From assembly GCA_910583925.1 (NCBI GenBank), contig CAJTZJ010000009.1, positions 25,623 through 89,622 of the forward strand: a DNA stretch of 64,000 nucleotides, read 5' to 3'. The stretch is from an uncultured Eubacterium sp. (GTDB taxonomy: Bacteria > Bacillota > Clostridia > Oscillospirales > Acutalibacteraceae). Below the pieces are notes generated by a model, which was given only the letters and a program-made list of their open reading frames with translations, was not told the origin of the DNA and searched no databases. This document shows, piece by piece, positions 1 through 8,354 of this stretch; position 1 is the first letter of the stretch; the number at the start of each line of letters is the position of its first letter. The translations under genes and the position numbers were made by a program.

Positions 1-2
1 AT

Positions 3-875
3 CTTGCGCTTTATGATGCCAACACTGCTGTTGCTGATGAAGTTCTTAAATCAGCCTATCAGATGTCGGCAATGATTGAACACGGAATTCCTGCTGATGA
101 GGCTAATCAGATTTTGAATTTTCAGATTGAGCATACCTCTGTTACGCTCGGAAAAGACCAGATGCAGAATTTCTTTTATGCTTATATTATGATTTTTGCA
201 CTTTATATGGTTATTCTTATCTATGGTCAGATGGTAGCAACGAATGTTGCTTCGGAAAAAAGCTCCCGTGCCATGGAACTGCTGATAACAAGTGTTCATC
301 CGATAAGTATGATATTCGGAAAGGTTGTTTCTTCGTGTCTTGCAGGTCTTATTCAGCTTGTTTCGGTTTTCGGAACTGCTTTTATATGCTATAATATAAA
401 TAAATCCTATTTATCCGATGTTGATATTGTTTCTTCAATATTTAATATGCCTGTTCATATCCTGTTGTATATGCTCGTTTTCTTTTTGCTTGGATTTTTC
501 CTTTATGCCTTTTTATATGGCGCAATCGGTTCAACCGCTTCCAAGCTTGAGGATATAAATACTTCGGTTATGCCTGTTACTTTTTTGTTTATCATTGCGT
601 TTATCGTGGATGTTTTCTCACTCGCTTCAGGCTCGGTAGACAGTGTTTTGATGAAAGTTTGCTCATATATCCCGTTTACTTCACCGATTGTTATGTTTAC
701 CCGAATCGCCATGAGCAGCGTTTCTGTTTATGAAATAGCTATATCAATCGTAATTTTAATTGCTTCGGTTATTGGTGTTGGTTTTATTTCTGCAAAGATT
801 TATCGTGCCGGTGTTTTACTGTATGGAGCACCACCTAAGCTTTCTTCAATAATTAAGGCAATAAGAAAAGCATAA
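3..875 (+). CDS. ABC-2 type transporter permease (NatB/YhaP-like), 5' end outside window
   Basis: The reading frame is open from the first bases of the window, so the N-terminus is missing; the first internal ATG at 63 is not the true start. The visible part is an extracytoplasmic stretch followed by about six hydrophobic segments. The cytosolic sequence SEKSSRAMELLITSVHP is the typical conserved region of ABC-2 exporter permeases of the NatB/YhaP kind, which act with a separate ATPase in the membrane. The ATPase is presumably encoded upstream, outside the window. A strong hairpin terminator follows at once, so this is the last gene of its operon. The substrate cannot be predicted. Confidence 0.8.
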   Translation, partial: LALYDANTAVADEVLKSAYQMSAMIEHGIPADEANQILNFQIEHTSVTLGKDQMQNFFYAYIMIFALYMVILIYGQMVATNVASEKSSRAMELLITSVHPISMIFGKVVSSCLAGLIQLVSVFGTAFICYNINKSYLSDVDIVSSIFNMPVHILLYMLVFFLLGFFLYAFLYGAIGSTASKLEDINTSVMPVTFLFIIAFIVDVFSLASGSVDSVLMKVCSYIPFTSPIVMFTRIAMSSVSVYEIAISIVILIASVIGVGFISAKIYRAGVLLYGAPPKLSSIIKAIRKA

Positions 876-910
876 AAAATAAAGGCTTGTTAAACAAGCC
901 TTTATTTTTT
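874..910 (+). terminator. Rho-independent terminator after the ABC permease
   Basis: A near-perfect inverted repeat with the core AAAGGCTTGT / ACAAGCCTTT runs straight into a T tract. It overlaps the stop codon of the permease gene. Because the stem ends are A/T-rich on both sides it could also work on the minus strand. Confidence 0.85.
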
Positions 911-1114
911 CCATAAAATCAATAAATTTTTTTATAATGATGGAGATTATATGACAGTTTAATGATTGAATAAACAAGAAAAATGATTATACCGTACTAT
1001 GTGTTCGGTTATATATCAGAATTGCAGTGGATATTAATGGCCTGACAACATTCAAAGCATAAATTTTCTTTTTTCTTTGTCAGTAAACTTTCTGTCAATT
1101 TATAATTTTCCTTA

Positions 1115-1648
1115 TTACATCTGGAATTTCTTTATGTATTCATCAATACAGCTTTCAATGATTGCTTCGGCAGCATCTCTGTTTTTTACTTCGGTAACAG
1201 AGGTGCTTTTATCATTTTCCAGTGTTTTGTAAACCTCAAAAAAGTGCTTTATCTCATCAAAACGATGATTCGGAAGCTGATCAATATTTTTATAACAGTT
1301 GTAATTCGGATCATTAACCGGAACGGCAATTATTTTTTCATCTTTTGCTCCGTTATCCTCCATAATAAGAACACCGATCGGTGCGCATTCAACAATGGTC
1401 ATCGGTTGAATTTTTTCACTGCAAAGAACAAGCACATCCAGCGGATCATTATCGCTTGCATAGGTTCTCGGAATAAAGCCGTAGTTGGCAGGGTAGTGGG
1501 TTGAGGTAAATAAAACTCTGTCTAATTTCAGCATACCTGTTTCCTTGTCAAGCTCGTATTTGTTTTTTCCGCCCTTTGAAATTTCAATAACCGCATAAAA
1601 TCTGTCTTTTCTGATTCGTTTCGGAGATATATTGTGCCAAATGTTCAT
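1115..1648 (-). CDS. ppa: Inorganic pyrophosphatase, family I
   Basis: 177 residues, the usual length of a soluble bacterial family I pyrophosphatase, which hydrolyses PPi to two phosphates in the cytosol and pulls biosynthetic reactions forward. The metal-binding signature DNDPLDVLVL is intact at about residues 66-75. It follows the ...YPANYGFIPRTYA block typical of the family. The gene stands alone on the minus strand, with unrelated genes on both sides. About 200 bp on its 3' side (910-1115) contain no further gene that I can support. Confidence 0.93.
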   Translation of the reverse strand: MNIWHNISPKRIRKDRFYAVIEISKGGKNKYELDKETGMLKLDRVLFTSTHYPANYGFIPRTYASDNDPLDVLVLCSEKIQPMTIVECAPIGVLIMEDNGAKDEKIIAVPVNDPNYNCYKNIDQLPNHRFDEIKHFFEVYKTLENDKSTSVTEVKNRDAAEAIIESCIDEYIKKFQM

Positions 1649-1767
1649 AATAATTCCTCGCTTTCTGATATAATTTTATCATTATACTTCATTAAATACA
1701 ATATTTTGTTGAAAGTTCCGTTATATTTTTATATAATAATCATCAGTTTTTAATTAAGAGGATCATT

Positions 1768-2472
1768 ATGAAAGATAATAAGCTGAAAACAATTCAATAT
1801 GCCCTGACAAAATCGCTTCCTGTTTTGTTTGGATATCTATTTCTTGGTTCTGCCTTCGGTATTATGTTGTATGATGCAGGATACAATGTTATTTGGGCAG
1901 TTTTAATTTCCTTGGTGGTTTATGCCGGATCGGGACAGTTTCTGCTTGTTTCTCTCTTAAGTACTGCCGCCTCTCTTCCAACGGTTGCTTTGATGACCCT
2001 GTTTGTTAATTCCCGCCATATTTTCTATGGACTTTCATATATTGAGGTCTTTAAAAAAGGCGGCTGGCGGTATCCGTTTATGATTTTTTCCTTAACGGAT
2101 GAAACATATTCTGTTAATACATCCATTAAAACGGTTCCGAATGATGTTAATGAGGTTAGAGCAAGATATTTTATCGGGCTTTTTGACCATGTTTATTGGA
2201 TAATCGGAACGATAATCGGTTCTCTTGCAGGGCAGCTTATCCCGATTGATTTTACAGGCGTTGATTTTTCAATGACTGCACTGTTTGTTGTGATTTATAT
2301 AGATCAGATGCTTGTTTCCAAAAATAAGATAACAGGAATCATCGGCATTGTCTGCGCTGTTCTTTGTCTGATCATTTTCGGTGCAGATAAGTTTCTTCTT
2401 CCGTCTCTTATTCTTACAGTTGCATTGCTGTCGGCAATGAAGCCGTTTGTAGATAAAAAGGAGGTAATATGA
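1768..2472 (+). CDS. azlC: Branched-chain amino acid exporter, large subunit (AzlC family)
   Basis: 234 residues with several transmembrane helices. The N-terminal region (SLPVLFGYLFLGSAFGIMLY, then VVYAGSGQFLLVSLL) and the SRHIFYGLSY motif are characteristic of AzlC/YgaZ. AzlC pairs with the small AzlD/YgaH protein to export branched-chain or related amino acids. The next gene overlaps its stop codon by four bases, so the two are translationally coupled. Start ATG at 1768 follows the Shine-Dalgarno-like AGAGGATC. Confidence 0.9.
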   Translation: MKDNKLKTIQYALTKSLPVLFGYLFLGSAFGIMLYDAGYNVIWAVLISLVVYAGSGQFLLVSLLSTAASLPTVALMTLFVNSRHIFYGLSYIEVFKKGGWRYPFMIFSLTDETYSVNTSIKTVPNDVNEVRARYFIGLFDHVYWIIGTIIGSLAGQLIPIDFTGVDFSMTALFVVIYIDQMLVSKNKITGIIGIVCAVLCLIIFGADKFLLPSLILTVALLSAMKPFVDKKEVI

Positions 2473-2810
2473 ATATGCCTCTTTCAAATATTCAGGTTAT
2501 TATTATGATTGCTGTTGCTGCAGTATGCACGTTTGCTACAAGATTGATCCCGTTTGCACTCTTCGGAGGAAAAAAGGAGGTTCCGAAATTTGTAAAATAT
2601 CTTGGCAATATTCTGCCGACTGCAATTATAGGTGTGCTTATTGTTTACTGTCTTTCTGATTTTACAGGCGGAGATGTCAATGTTATAGCGCCTAAGCTTA
2701 TCGCTGTTGTTTTAACTGCCGGTGTTCATTTTTGGAAAAGAAACACCCTTTTAAGCATATCGGCAGGTACTATAAGCTATATGTTGCTGCTTCATTTTGT
2801 TTTTGTGTAA
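2469..2810 (+). CDS. azlD: Branched-chain amino acid exporter, small subunit (AzlD family)
   Basis: 113 residues with about four membrane helices and the N-terminal ATRLIPFALF block typical of AzlD/YgaH. The start ATG lies inside the azlC stop region (ATGA overlap), preceded by AGGAGG-like sequence; an ATG two codons later is also possible. It is expected to form the exporter with the preceding AzlC. A bidirectional terminator follows directly. Confidence 0.88.
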   Translation: MNMPLSNIQVIIMIAVAAVCTFATRLIPFALFGGKKEVPKFVKYLGNILPTAIIGVLIVYCLSDFTGGDVNVIAPKLIAVVLTAGVHFWKRNTLLSISAGTISYMLLLHFVFV

Positions 2811-2846
2811 AAAATATCCTGCACGCCATTTGTGCAGGATATTTTT
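2811..2846. terminator. Bidirectional terminator between azlD and mnmA
   Basis: The inverted repeat AATATCCTGCAC / GTGCAGGATATT with a 7-base loop is flanked by A and T tracts on its two sides. It lies between two convergent genes and probably ends both transcripts. Confidence 0.9.
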
Positions 2847-3871
2847 TATTCAATGATTCCTCCGCCTATAACATAGTCGTTATCATAAACAACTGCGGAT
2901 TGACCTTTGGTAATTGCTCTCTGAGGCTCGTCAAAAACAATTTTTATCCGATTATCCGGAAGCGGATAAACTGTACATGGTTGTTCTTTCATATTGTATC
3001 TGATTTTAGCATTTGCCTTAAATTTTGTATTCGGATTTTCAATGCTTACCCAGTTAAAATCGGAAACAAAAACCTCTTTTTCAAAAAGCTCTTCATTGGT
3101 ACAAAGAATAACCTCGTTTGTATCAATGTTTTTTTCGCAGACATACATAGGTTGGGGAAGAGCAAGCCCTAATCCTTTTCGTTGCCCGATTGTGTATTTA
3201 ATAATGCCTTGATGTGTTCCTAAAATGCTTCCGTTTTTATCTTTAAAATAACCTTTTTTAAATTTTTCGCCTGTATAGCTTTCTATGAATTTAAAATAAT
3301 CGCCGTCAGGAACAAAGCAGATATCCTGACTTTCCTTTTTGTCCGAATTATCAAAGCTAAGACCTTCGGCATATTTTCTTGCGTTTTCCTTGCTCATATT
3401 CCCAAGCGGAAAAATCGTTTTGGAAAGCTGCTTTTGTGTTAGTCCGTAAAGAACATAGCTTTGGTCCTTGGATAAGTCAGCGGCTTTCTTAAGGCAGTAT
3501 CTTCCGTTTCTGTATTCAATTTTTACATAGTGACCTGTTGCAATTCCGTCACATCCGAATTTTTCAGCAGCCTCAAGAAGCTTTCCGAATTTCATAACCT
3601 TATTGCATACGATGCAGGGATTCGGCGTTCCTCCGTTTTTGTATGTATCTATAAAGTCCTTAATAACGGAGTTTTTAAAATCCTCTTCAAAATCAAGAAG
3701 ATGAAATGGTATGCCGATTTTTTTGCAGATGTTTTCCGCATCTCTTAAATCTGTTTCTTTACTGCAGTAAAGCTTCATCGTTGCGCCGACAGCTTCATAT
3801 TCATTTGCTGTTATTCCGGCTGCAACGGAGCTGTCAACGCCGCCCGAAAGAGCAATAAGTATCTTTTTCAT
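2846..3871 (-). CDS. mnmA: tRNA-specific 2-thiouridylase
   Basis: 341 residues. MnmA adenylates and thiolates U34 of tRNA for Lys, Glu and Gln in the cytosol, using sulfur relayed from a cysteine desulfurase. The PP-loop SGGVDSS is at residues 9-15. The two catalytic cysteines are visible in NPCIVCN (about residue 85) and SQDICFV (about 185). TGHYVKIE and the C-terminal beta-barrel region are also present. A cysteine desulfurase gene lies about 4.5 kb away at 8351, but the two are not in one operon. The gene is convergent with azlD and divergent from the tautomerase gene. Confidence 0.95.
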   Translation of the reverse strand: MKKILIALSGGVDSSVAAGITANEYEAVGATMKLYCSKETDLRDAENICKKIGIPFHLLDFEEDFKNSVIKDFIDTYKNGGTPNPCIVCNKVMKFGKLLEAAEKFGCDGIATGHYVKIEYRNGRYCLKKAADLSKDQSYVLYGLTQKQLSKTIFPLGNMSKENARKYAEGLSFDNSDKKESQDICFVPDGDYFKFIESYTGEKFKKGYFKDKNGSILGTHQGIIKYTIGQRKGLGLALPQPMYVCEKNIDTNEVILCTNEELFEKEVFVSDFNWVSIENPNTKFKANAKIRYNMKEQPCTVYPLPDNRIKIVFDEPQRAITKGQSAVVYDNDYVIGGGIIE

Positions 3872-3971
3872 ATTGTATTCTTTGCCTCTATTGACTTAAA
3901 TTATCAATTATACTAAAATAATTGTGCTGTTATTATACAACAATAAATAAAAAAAATAAAGGAGTTTAATT

Positions 3972-4310
3972 ATGCCGTTCATCAATACGAACACGAATGT
4001 TGAAATTTCAAAGGAAAAAGAAATTGCTTTAAAGACAAGACTGGGCAAAGCAATAGAAATTTTAGGAAAAAGCGAAAGCTGGCTTATGATTAGTTTTAAA
4101 GACAAATGCGCAATGTACTTTAAGGGAGAGGAAGCTCCTATGGCTTTTGTAGATATTTCCGTGTTCGGAAAATCAACAGATGCTCAATGTATGGAAATGA
4201 CAAAAGAGATATGCCGTATTTTTGAAGAAGAGCTTTCCATACCCGCAGATAAGCTTTATGTTAAATACAACGGCTCAACACAATGGGGCTGGAATAATAT
4301 GAATTTCTAA
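3972..4310 (+). CDS. MIF/phenylpyruvate tautomerase-like protein
   Basis: 112 residues, the length of macrophage migration inhibitory factor and bacterial MIF-like tautomerases. It starts MPFINTNTNVEIS, so Pro-2 becomes the N-terminal catalytic base once Met is removed, as in the family. It also has the family features SxxxxMISFK, ADKLYVKYN and the terminal GWNNMNF (compare GWNNSTF in MIF). Such proteins interconvert keto/enol forms of aryl-pyruvates; the natural bacterial substrate is usually unknown. It has an AAAGGAG Shine-Dalgarno and is followed 9 bp later by a radical SAM gene, suggesting co-transcription. Confidence 0.85.
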   Translation: MPFINTNTNVEISKEKEIALKTRLGKAIEILGKSESWLMISFKDKCAMYFKGEEAPMAFVDISVFGKSTDAQCMEMTKEICRIFEEELSIPADKLYVKYNGSTQWGWNNMNF

Positions 4311-4319
4311 GGAGAAGTA

Positions 4320-5402
4320 ATGCCTATTTCAGTAATGATAAAGCCGTCCTCCTCCGCGTGCAATCTGAAATGTAAATATTGCTTTTATGCCTCACTTTCT
4401 TCAGAACGAGAGGCATATTCAAAGGGCTTTATGAGCATTGAAACTGCTGAAAATATTATTAAATCAGCCGTTGAATATACGAAAGGTACGGAAATAATAT
4501 TTACCTTTCAGGGCGGTGAACCGATGCTTTCAAAGCTTGATTTTTACGAAGCCTTTGTTGCACTTATAAGAAAATATAATACATATAATTCCAGGATTAC
4601 CTATTGCCTTCAGACAAACGGAACACTGATAAATGAAGATTGGTGCAGATTTTTTAAAGATAATAATTTTCTTATCGGTGTATCTTTGGACGGAAATGAA
4701 AAGCAAAATGAATATCGTGTTTATCAGGATGGTTCTCCATCCTTTGATGATGTATTAAACGGAATTGAATTGCTTAAAAAGTATAAGGTTCAGTTTAATG
4801 TTCTGTCTGTAGTAACAAAGCAGCTTTCCAATTCTGTTCGGGATAATTATAAATTTATGAAAAAGAATAATATTCATAATTTTCAGTATATCAATTGCTT
4901 AAAACCGTTTAATGAAGCTTCAGATGATGATTTGTATATGAGTAATGACGATTATTCGTTTTTCCTTGAAAAGGCTTTCAGACTGTATTACAACGATAAT
5001 ATGATGGGGAATCGGGTGTCTGTCCGCTCATTTGATAATTATCTTCTTCTTCTTCGCGGCAGAAATGCCGAGCAGTGCGGTATGAACGGCTTTTGTTCAA
5101 CACAGTTTGTTGTTGAAGGGGATGGTACGGTTTATCCCTGTGATTTTTACTGCACTGATGAGTGGGAGCTGGGAAATATAAATGACATATCATTTTCCGA
5201 AATGAATGTCGGCAAAAAGGCAAAAGGCTTTGTCAAAGAAAGCTTTAATGTGAATGATGAATGTAAAAAATGTGCTTTTTTTGCATTATGCAGGGGCGGG
5301 GGATGTAAGCGAAACAGGCTTGATACAAATTTCTGCGGAGCATATAAAAAGTTTTTCTCATCATCCCTTAATATGATTAGGGATTTGAGCAAAATATTAT
5401 AA
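4320..5402 (+). CDS. Radical SAM/SPASM enzyme, anaerobic sulfatase-maturating type
   Basis: 360 residues. The radical SAM cluster motif CNLKCKYCFY is at about residues 14-23 and FTFQGGEP follows. The SPASM region carries VEGDGTVYPCDFYCTDEWELGN and, near the end, CKKCAFFALCRGGGC. The YPCDFY block matches the one holding the catalytic Asp in anSME enzymes, which oxidise Cys or Ser in sulfatases to formylglycine. No sulfatase gene is visible in the window, so the substrate may be elsewhere or may be another peptide. It lies directly downstream of the tautomerase gene with a GGAG Shine-Dalgarno in the 9-bp gap. Confidence 0.8.
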   Translation: MPISVMIKPSSSACNLKCKYCFYASLSSEREAYSKGFMSIETAENIIKSAVEYTKGTEIIFTFQGGEPMLSKLDFYEAFVALIRKYNTYNSRITYCLQTNGTLINEDWCRFFKDNNFLIGVSLDGNEKQNEYRVYQDGSPSFDDVLNGIELLKKYKVQFNVLSVVTKQLSNSVRDNYKFMKKNNIHNFQYINCLKPFNEASDDDLYMSNDDYSFFLEKAFRLYYNDNMMGNRVSVRSFDNYLLLLRGRNAEQCGMNGFCSTQFVVEGDGTVYPCDFYCTDEWELGNINDISFSEMNVGKKAKGFVKESFNVNDECKKCAFFALCRGGGCKRNRLDTNFCGAYKKFFSSSLNMIRDLSKIL

Positions 5403-5437
5403 GAAAAAGTGTGGAAATAGATTAAATTTTAACTTTT

Positions 5438-5466
5438 TTGTGTCTTTTTTATAAATAATGTATAAT
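5438..5466 (+). promoter_or_regulatory. Sigma-A type promoter for the GPH transporter
   Basis: TTGTGT (5438-5443) and a perfect TATAAT (5461-5466) are separated by 17 bp, about 75 bp upstream of the transporter start, in an intergenic stretch of 138 bp. Confidence 0.6.
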
Positions 5467-5540
5467 TTTTATTGCTAATTAATTAAAAATATGTTAAATT
5501 ATTTAAGCTATAAAATTTTTAGAAAAAAAGGGGTAGAAAA

Positions 5541-8078
5541 ATGGCAGGAAATTCATTAAAACAAAAAGCTTTGTCTCTATTTGAGCAGGTCAAGTATTAT
5601 TGGAATGATCCGCCGAAGGGCAGATTTATTCCTTTCAGAGAAATTGCTTCCTATGCAGGCGGTGGTATCGGTGCATATTTAATTATTAATATTGCTACTG
5701 CATGTCTTCTTTCAACAAATAATACACTTATTTCAAGTTCGCTCGGTGTTGATCCGACACATATGTACATACTTTACGTAATAGCAGTGCTTGCAAATAT
5801 TCCGCTTACTGCTATTCGTGCTAATATTATCGATAATACACGAAGCAAGGCTGGTAAATATCGTCCGTATATATTAAATATGGGATTACCTACCGCCATT
5901 GTTTCCATTTTAATGGTTTGGTTTCCGTATGATAAGCTCGAAGTAGTTTTCGGAACAGGTATGCTTTTTGGCGAAACAAGGGGATATATTGCAAAATGCG
6001 CCTTGATTCTGATTTTTAATTTATTTCTTCATTTTTTCTACTATTTTTTCTATGATGCTTATGAAAATTTAATTCATGTTATGTCTCCGAATACGCAGGA
6101 AAGAGCGGATGTAACATCAATTAAGAGCGTTGTCTATTCCTTCGGACCGACAATTGTTCAGCTTATCGTTCCGCTTATTGCTGCAAACGTATTTCATTCA
6201 AATACTACGGATATCCGTGTTTACAGATTGGTTTATCCGATTCTTTCCATTCTTGGTATTCTTCTCTGTATTGTTGTTTATAAAAACACGGAAGAAAGAA
6301 TTGTTCAGGCAAGAACACATGTAGTGCAGATTAAGTTTATTGATGCTTTGAAGGAAGTTGCCAAGAACAAGTATTTCTGGATTATTTCACTTGCCGGTTG
6401 GATCGGATTTTTGGAAGCTTCCTACAGCAATATCCTTAACTGGGTTTATAACTACGGCGGTGTTTGCTCGGGTAATGTATTCGCACTTGTTACAACGCTT
6501 TATGGAAATGCTTCGCTCTGGGGAATGATACTGGCTCCGTTCTGTATCCGCAAATGGGGTAAAAAAGCTGTTCTTGTAGTAACCAATATCTTTAATATTA
6601 TATTTATACTGATGCTTCTGCCATCAATCAAGGCAAATCCCAGTGCAGTTATTTGGCTTGTTTTGGGATGTATGTATCTTAACGCATTTATGGGTTCGTT
6701 TGCTCATATTCTTAATCCGGCTATTCAGGCAGATATTCGTGATTATCAGCAGTATAAAACCGGTGAAAGAATTGACGGTATGTTCTCTGCCGTTGCAACA
6801 ATCGGTACAGTAATCGGTCTTGTAACTTCTTCCGTTCTTCCGTTCATTTATGAAAGAGGCGGAATTACGAAGGATAACGCTGCTGCCGTTACATCTAACC
6901 CTGAAATTCTAAACAGAATGATGGGTGACGGAAAAACGGTTGGGACTATTCTTTCTGAGCAGCTTGCTAATGGTCAGGATAATTTCAATAACGCATATTC
7001 AGCATTATATGATCCGGATGTTCTGTACCCGCTTCTCAGCGCTCTGATTCTGATTTCAGCTTTTGGTGCATTGTTAAATGTTGTTCCTTATTTCTGGTAT
7101 GATTTTACGGAGAAAAGACAAAAGGGTGTTATCAAGGTTCTTCAGGTAAGAGCTATGTTTGAGGATTACGGCAACCATGCACTTGATGATCATCGGCTTG
7201 TTGAAGCAATTGATATGGTTCGTGAAGCAAGAGAAATGGCGGCTTCAGAGGCAAAGCCTGTCAGCAAGGAAATGTATAAATCCGTTTCTGATAAAGAAGA
7301 ACGCAAGGCTGCTAAGAAAGCGTATAAGGAAGCTCTGATATTTAATGAAAATATAGATATATCAAAGTTTGTCTGTGCAGAGCTTGATAAGTTTGATACA
7401 CCTGCTGTTCAGCATCAGGTATTTGTTAATACCTCAATTTATGAGCAGGGTCTTGAGGGTATAAAAAATGCTTCAATGGATGAGTTGAAAGAGAACCTTG
7501 CCAAGGCTAAGGCGCTTCCGGCAAATACGCAGGATGAAAAAGAACTCAGAAAGTTTTCTGTTGAAATTGCCAAAAAGCAGATTGCATCTAAAAAAGCATA
7601 TAACAAATATTTCGGAAACATTAAAGAATTTGTTGAGCCGGATATGGATGCTCTTCTCAAACTGTTTGATGAGGAAGATGATTATAACTCCAAAATTGCC
7701 GAACTGGTTAAGGAAAAAGAAATTGCCCGCAAGGCTAAGGAGCCTTCCATTATCGCAAATTGCAATGCTCAGATTAAAGAGCTTGAAATCAAGCGTAAGG
7801 CAGTTCGTAAGTCATCTAAAGTTCTTGCAGATGAGTTTGCTGAATTCAATCGTGCTGCCAAGGCTTATACAGATGCAAGAAAGCTACTTACTCAGCAGGA
7901 AAACTTTAAGCATTTTGATGAAATAGCTGCACTTTATGATGAAGCTAAGGCAAATGCTGAAGAAAAAGACCGCATTAAGGCTGAAAAGATTGCTGCAAAG
8001 CGTGCTGAAGAAGAGGCAGAGCTTGAAGCAAAAAAAGCAGCTAAGGCTCAGAAAAAAGCAAATAAGAAAGACAAATAA
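5541..8078 (+). CDS. GPH-family (MFS) glycoside/sugar:cation symporter with long cytosolic C-terminal tail
   Basis: 845 residues, nearly twice the ~450-500 of ordinary MelB/XynP-type symporters. Residues ~30-525 form the transporter: about twelve hydrophobic segments and the GPH-type feature of an Asp/Arg-rich first cytosolic loop (IRANIIDNTRSKAGKYRPYI). The central block LNPAIQADIRDYQQYKTGERIDGM is also typical of the family. Residues ~526-845 are hydrophilic and helical, rich in Lys, Glu and Ala, ending in a run of Lys/Ala/Glu, and look like coiled coil. Codon use does not change along the gene. The GGGGTAG Shine-Dalgarno supports the ATG at 5541. Substrate unknown; lacZ and GH43 genes elsewhere in the window fit a glycan-using lifestyle. 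Confidence 0.85.
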   Translation: MAGNSLKQKALSLFEQVKYYWNDPPKGRFIPFREIASYAGGGIGAYLIINIATACLLSTNNTLISSSLGVDPTHMYILYVIAVLANIPLTAIRANIIDNTRSKAGKYRPYILNMGLPTAIVSILMVWFPYDKLEVVFGTGMLFGETRGYIAKCALILIFNLFLHFFYYFFYDAYENLIHVMSPNTQERADVTSIKSVVYSFGPTIVQLIVPLIAANVFHSNTTDIRVYRLVYPILSILGILLCIVVYKNTEERIVQARTHVVQIKFIDALKEVAKNKYFWIISLAGWIGFLEASYSNILNWVYNYGGVCSGNVFALVTTLYGNASLWGMILAPFCIRKWGKKAVLVVTNIFNIIFILMLLPSIKANPSAVIWLVLGCMYLNAFMGSFAHILNPAIQADIRDYQQYKTGERIDGMFSAVATIGTVIGLVTSSVLPFIYERGGITKDNAAAVTSNPEILNRMMGDGKTVGTILSEQLANGQDNFNNAYSALYDPDVLYPLLSALILISAFGALLNVVPYFWYDFTEKRQKGVIKVLQVRAMFEDYGNHALDDHRLVEAIDMVREAREMAASEAKPVSKEMYKSVSDKEERKAAKKAYKEALIFNENIDISKFVCAELDKFDTPAVQHQVFVNTSIYEQGLEGIKNASMDELKENLAKAKALPANTQDEKELRKFSVEIAKKQIASKKAYNKYFGNIKEFVEPDMDALLKLFDEEDDYNSKIAELVKEKEIARKAKEPSIIANCNAQIKELEIKRKAVRKSSKVLADEFAEFNRAAKAYTDARKLLTQQENFKHFDEIAALYDEAKANAEEKDRIKAEKIAAKRAEEEAELEAKKAAKAQKKANKKDK

Positions 8079-8094
8079 TAATTTTAATTAAACG

Positions 8095-8134
8095 AAAACC
8101 TCATTTTCACATAGTATGTAGAAAGTGAGGTTTT
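8095..8134 (+). terminator. Hairpin terminator that also covers the next gene's Shine-Dalgarno site
   Basis: AAAACCTCATTTTC (8095-8108) pairs with GAAAGTGAGGTTTT (8121-8134), one G-U pair, then a short T run. It closes the transporter gene, but its right arm contains GTGAGG (8125-8130), the only plausible ribosome-binding site for the ATG at 8139. The hairpin may therefore act as terminator, attenuator and translation lock at once. Confidence 0.7.
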
Positions 8135-8138
8135 TATT

Positions 8139-8354
8139 ATGTATTTATATATAAAGGTTGGTTCTATAACAAATGCACAGCGTGCAAAAACCGTTTTAAA
8201 TAAAAATAAGATTAAAGCCTCTGTTAAAAGACTTGAAAATCCAAAGCCCGGAGATGGCTGCGGATATGTTGTAAAAGCAGAGGAAAGCGATAGAAATATA
8301 ATGGAAATTCTTGAGAAAAACGCAATAAGAGTTCTGGGGTATGAAAGGAATTGA
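8139..8354 (+). CDS. DUF3343 family protein (putative Se/S carrier-like)
   Basis: 71 residues. The sequence has the size and pattern of DUF3343 proteins: an N-terminal beta strand (YLYIKVGSITNAQRAKTVLNK), a central GDGCGYVV with one Cys, and a C-terminal helix. In related bacteria this family often sits beside EF2568-type cysteine desulfurases and selenium-linked genes and is thought to handle sulfur or selenium; this is family knowledge, not shown here. The next gene, a cysteine desulfurase, overlaps its stop by four bases. The Shine-Dalgarno site lies in the preceding hairpin. Confidence 0.75.
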   Translation: MYLYIKVGSITNAQRAKTVLNKNKIKASVKRLENPKPGDGCGYVVKAEESDRNIMEILEKNAIRVLGYERN

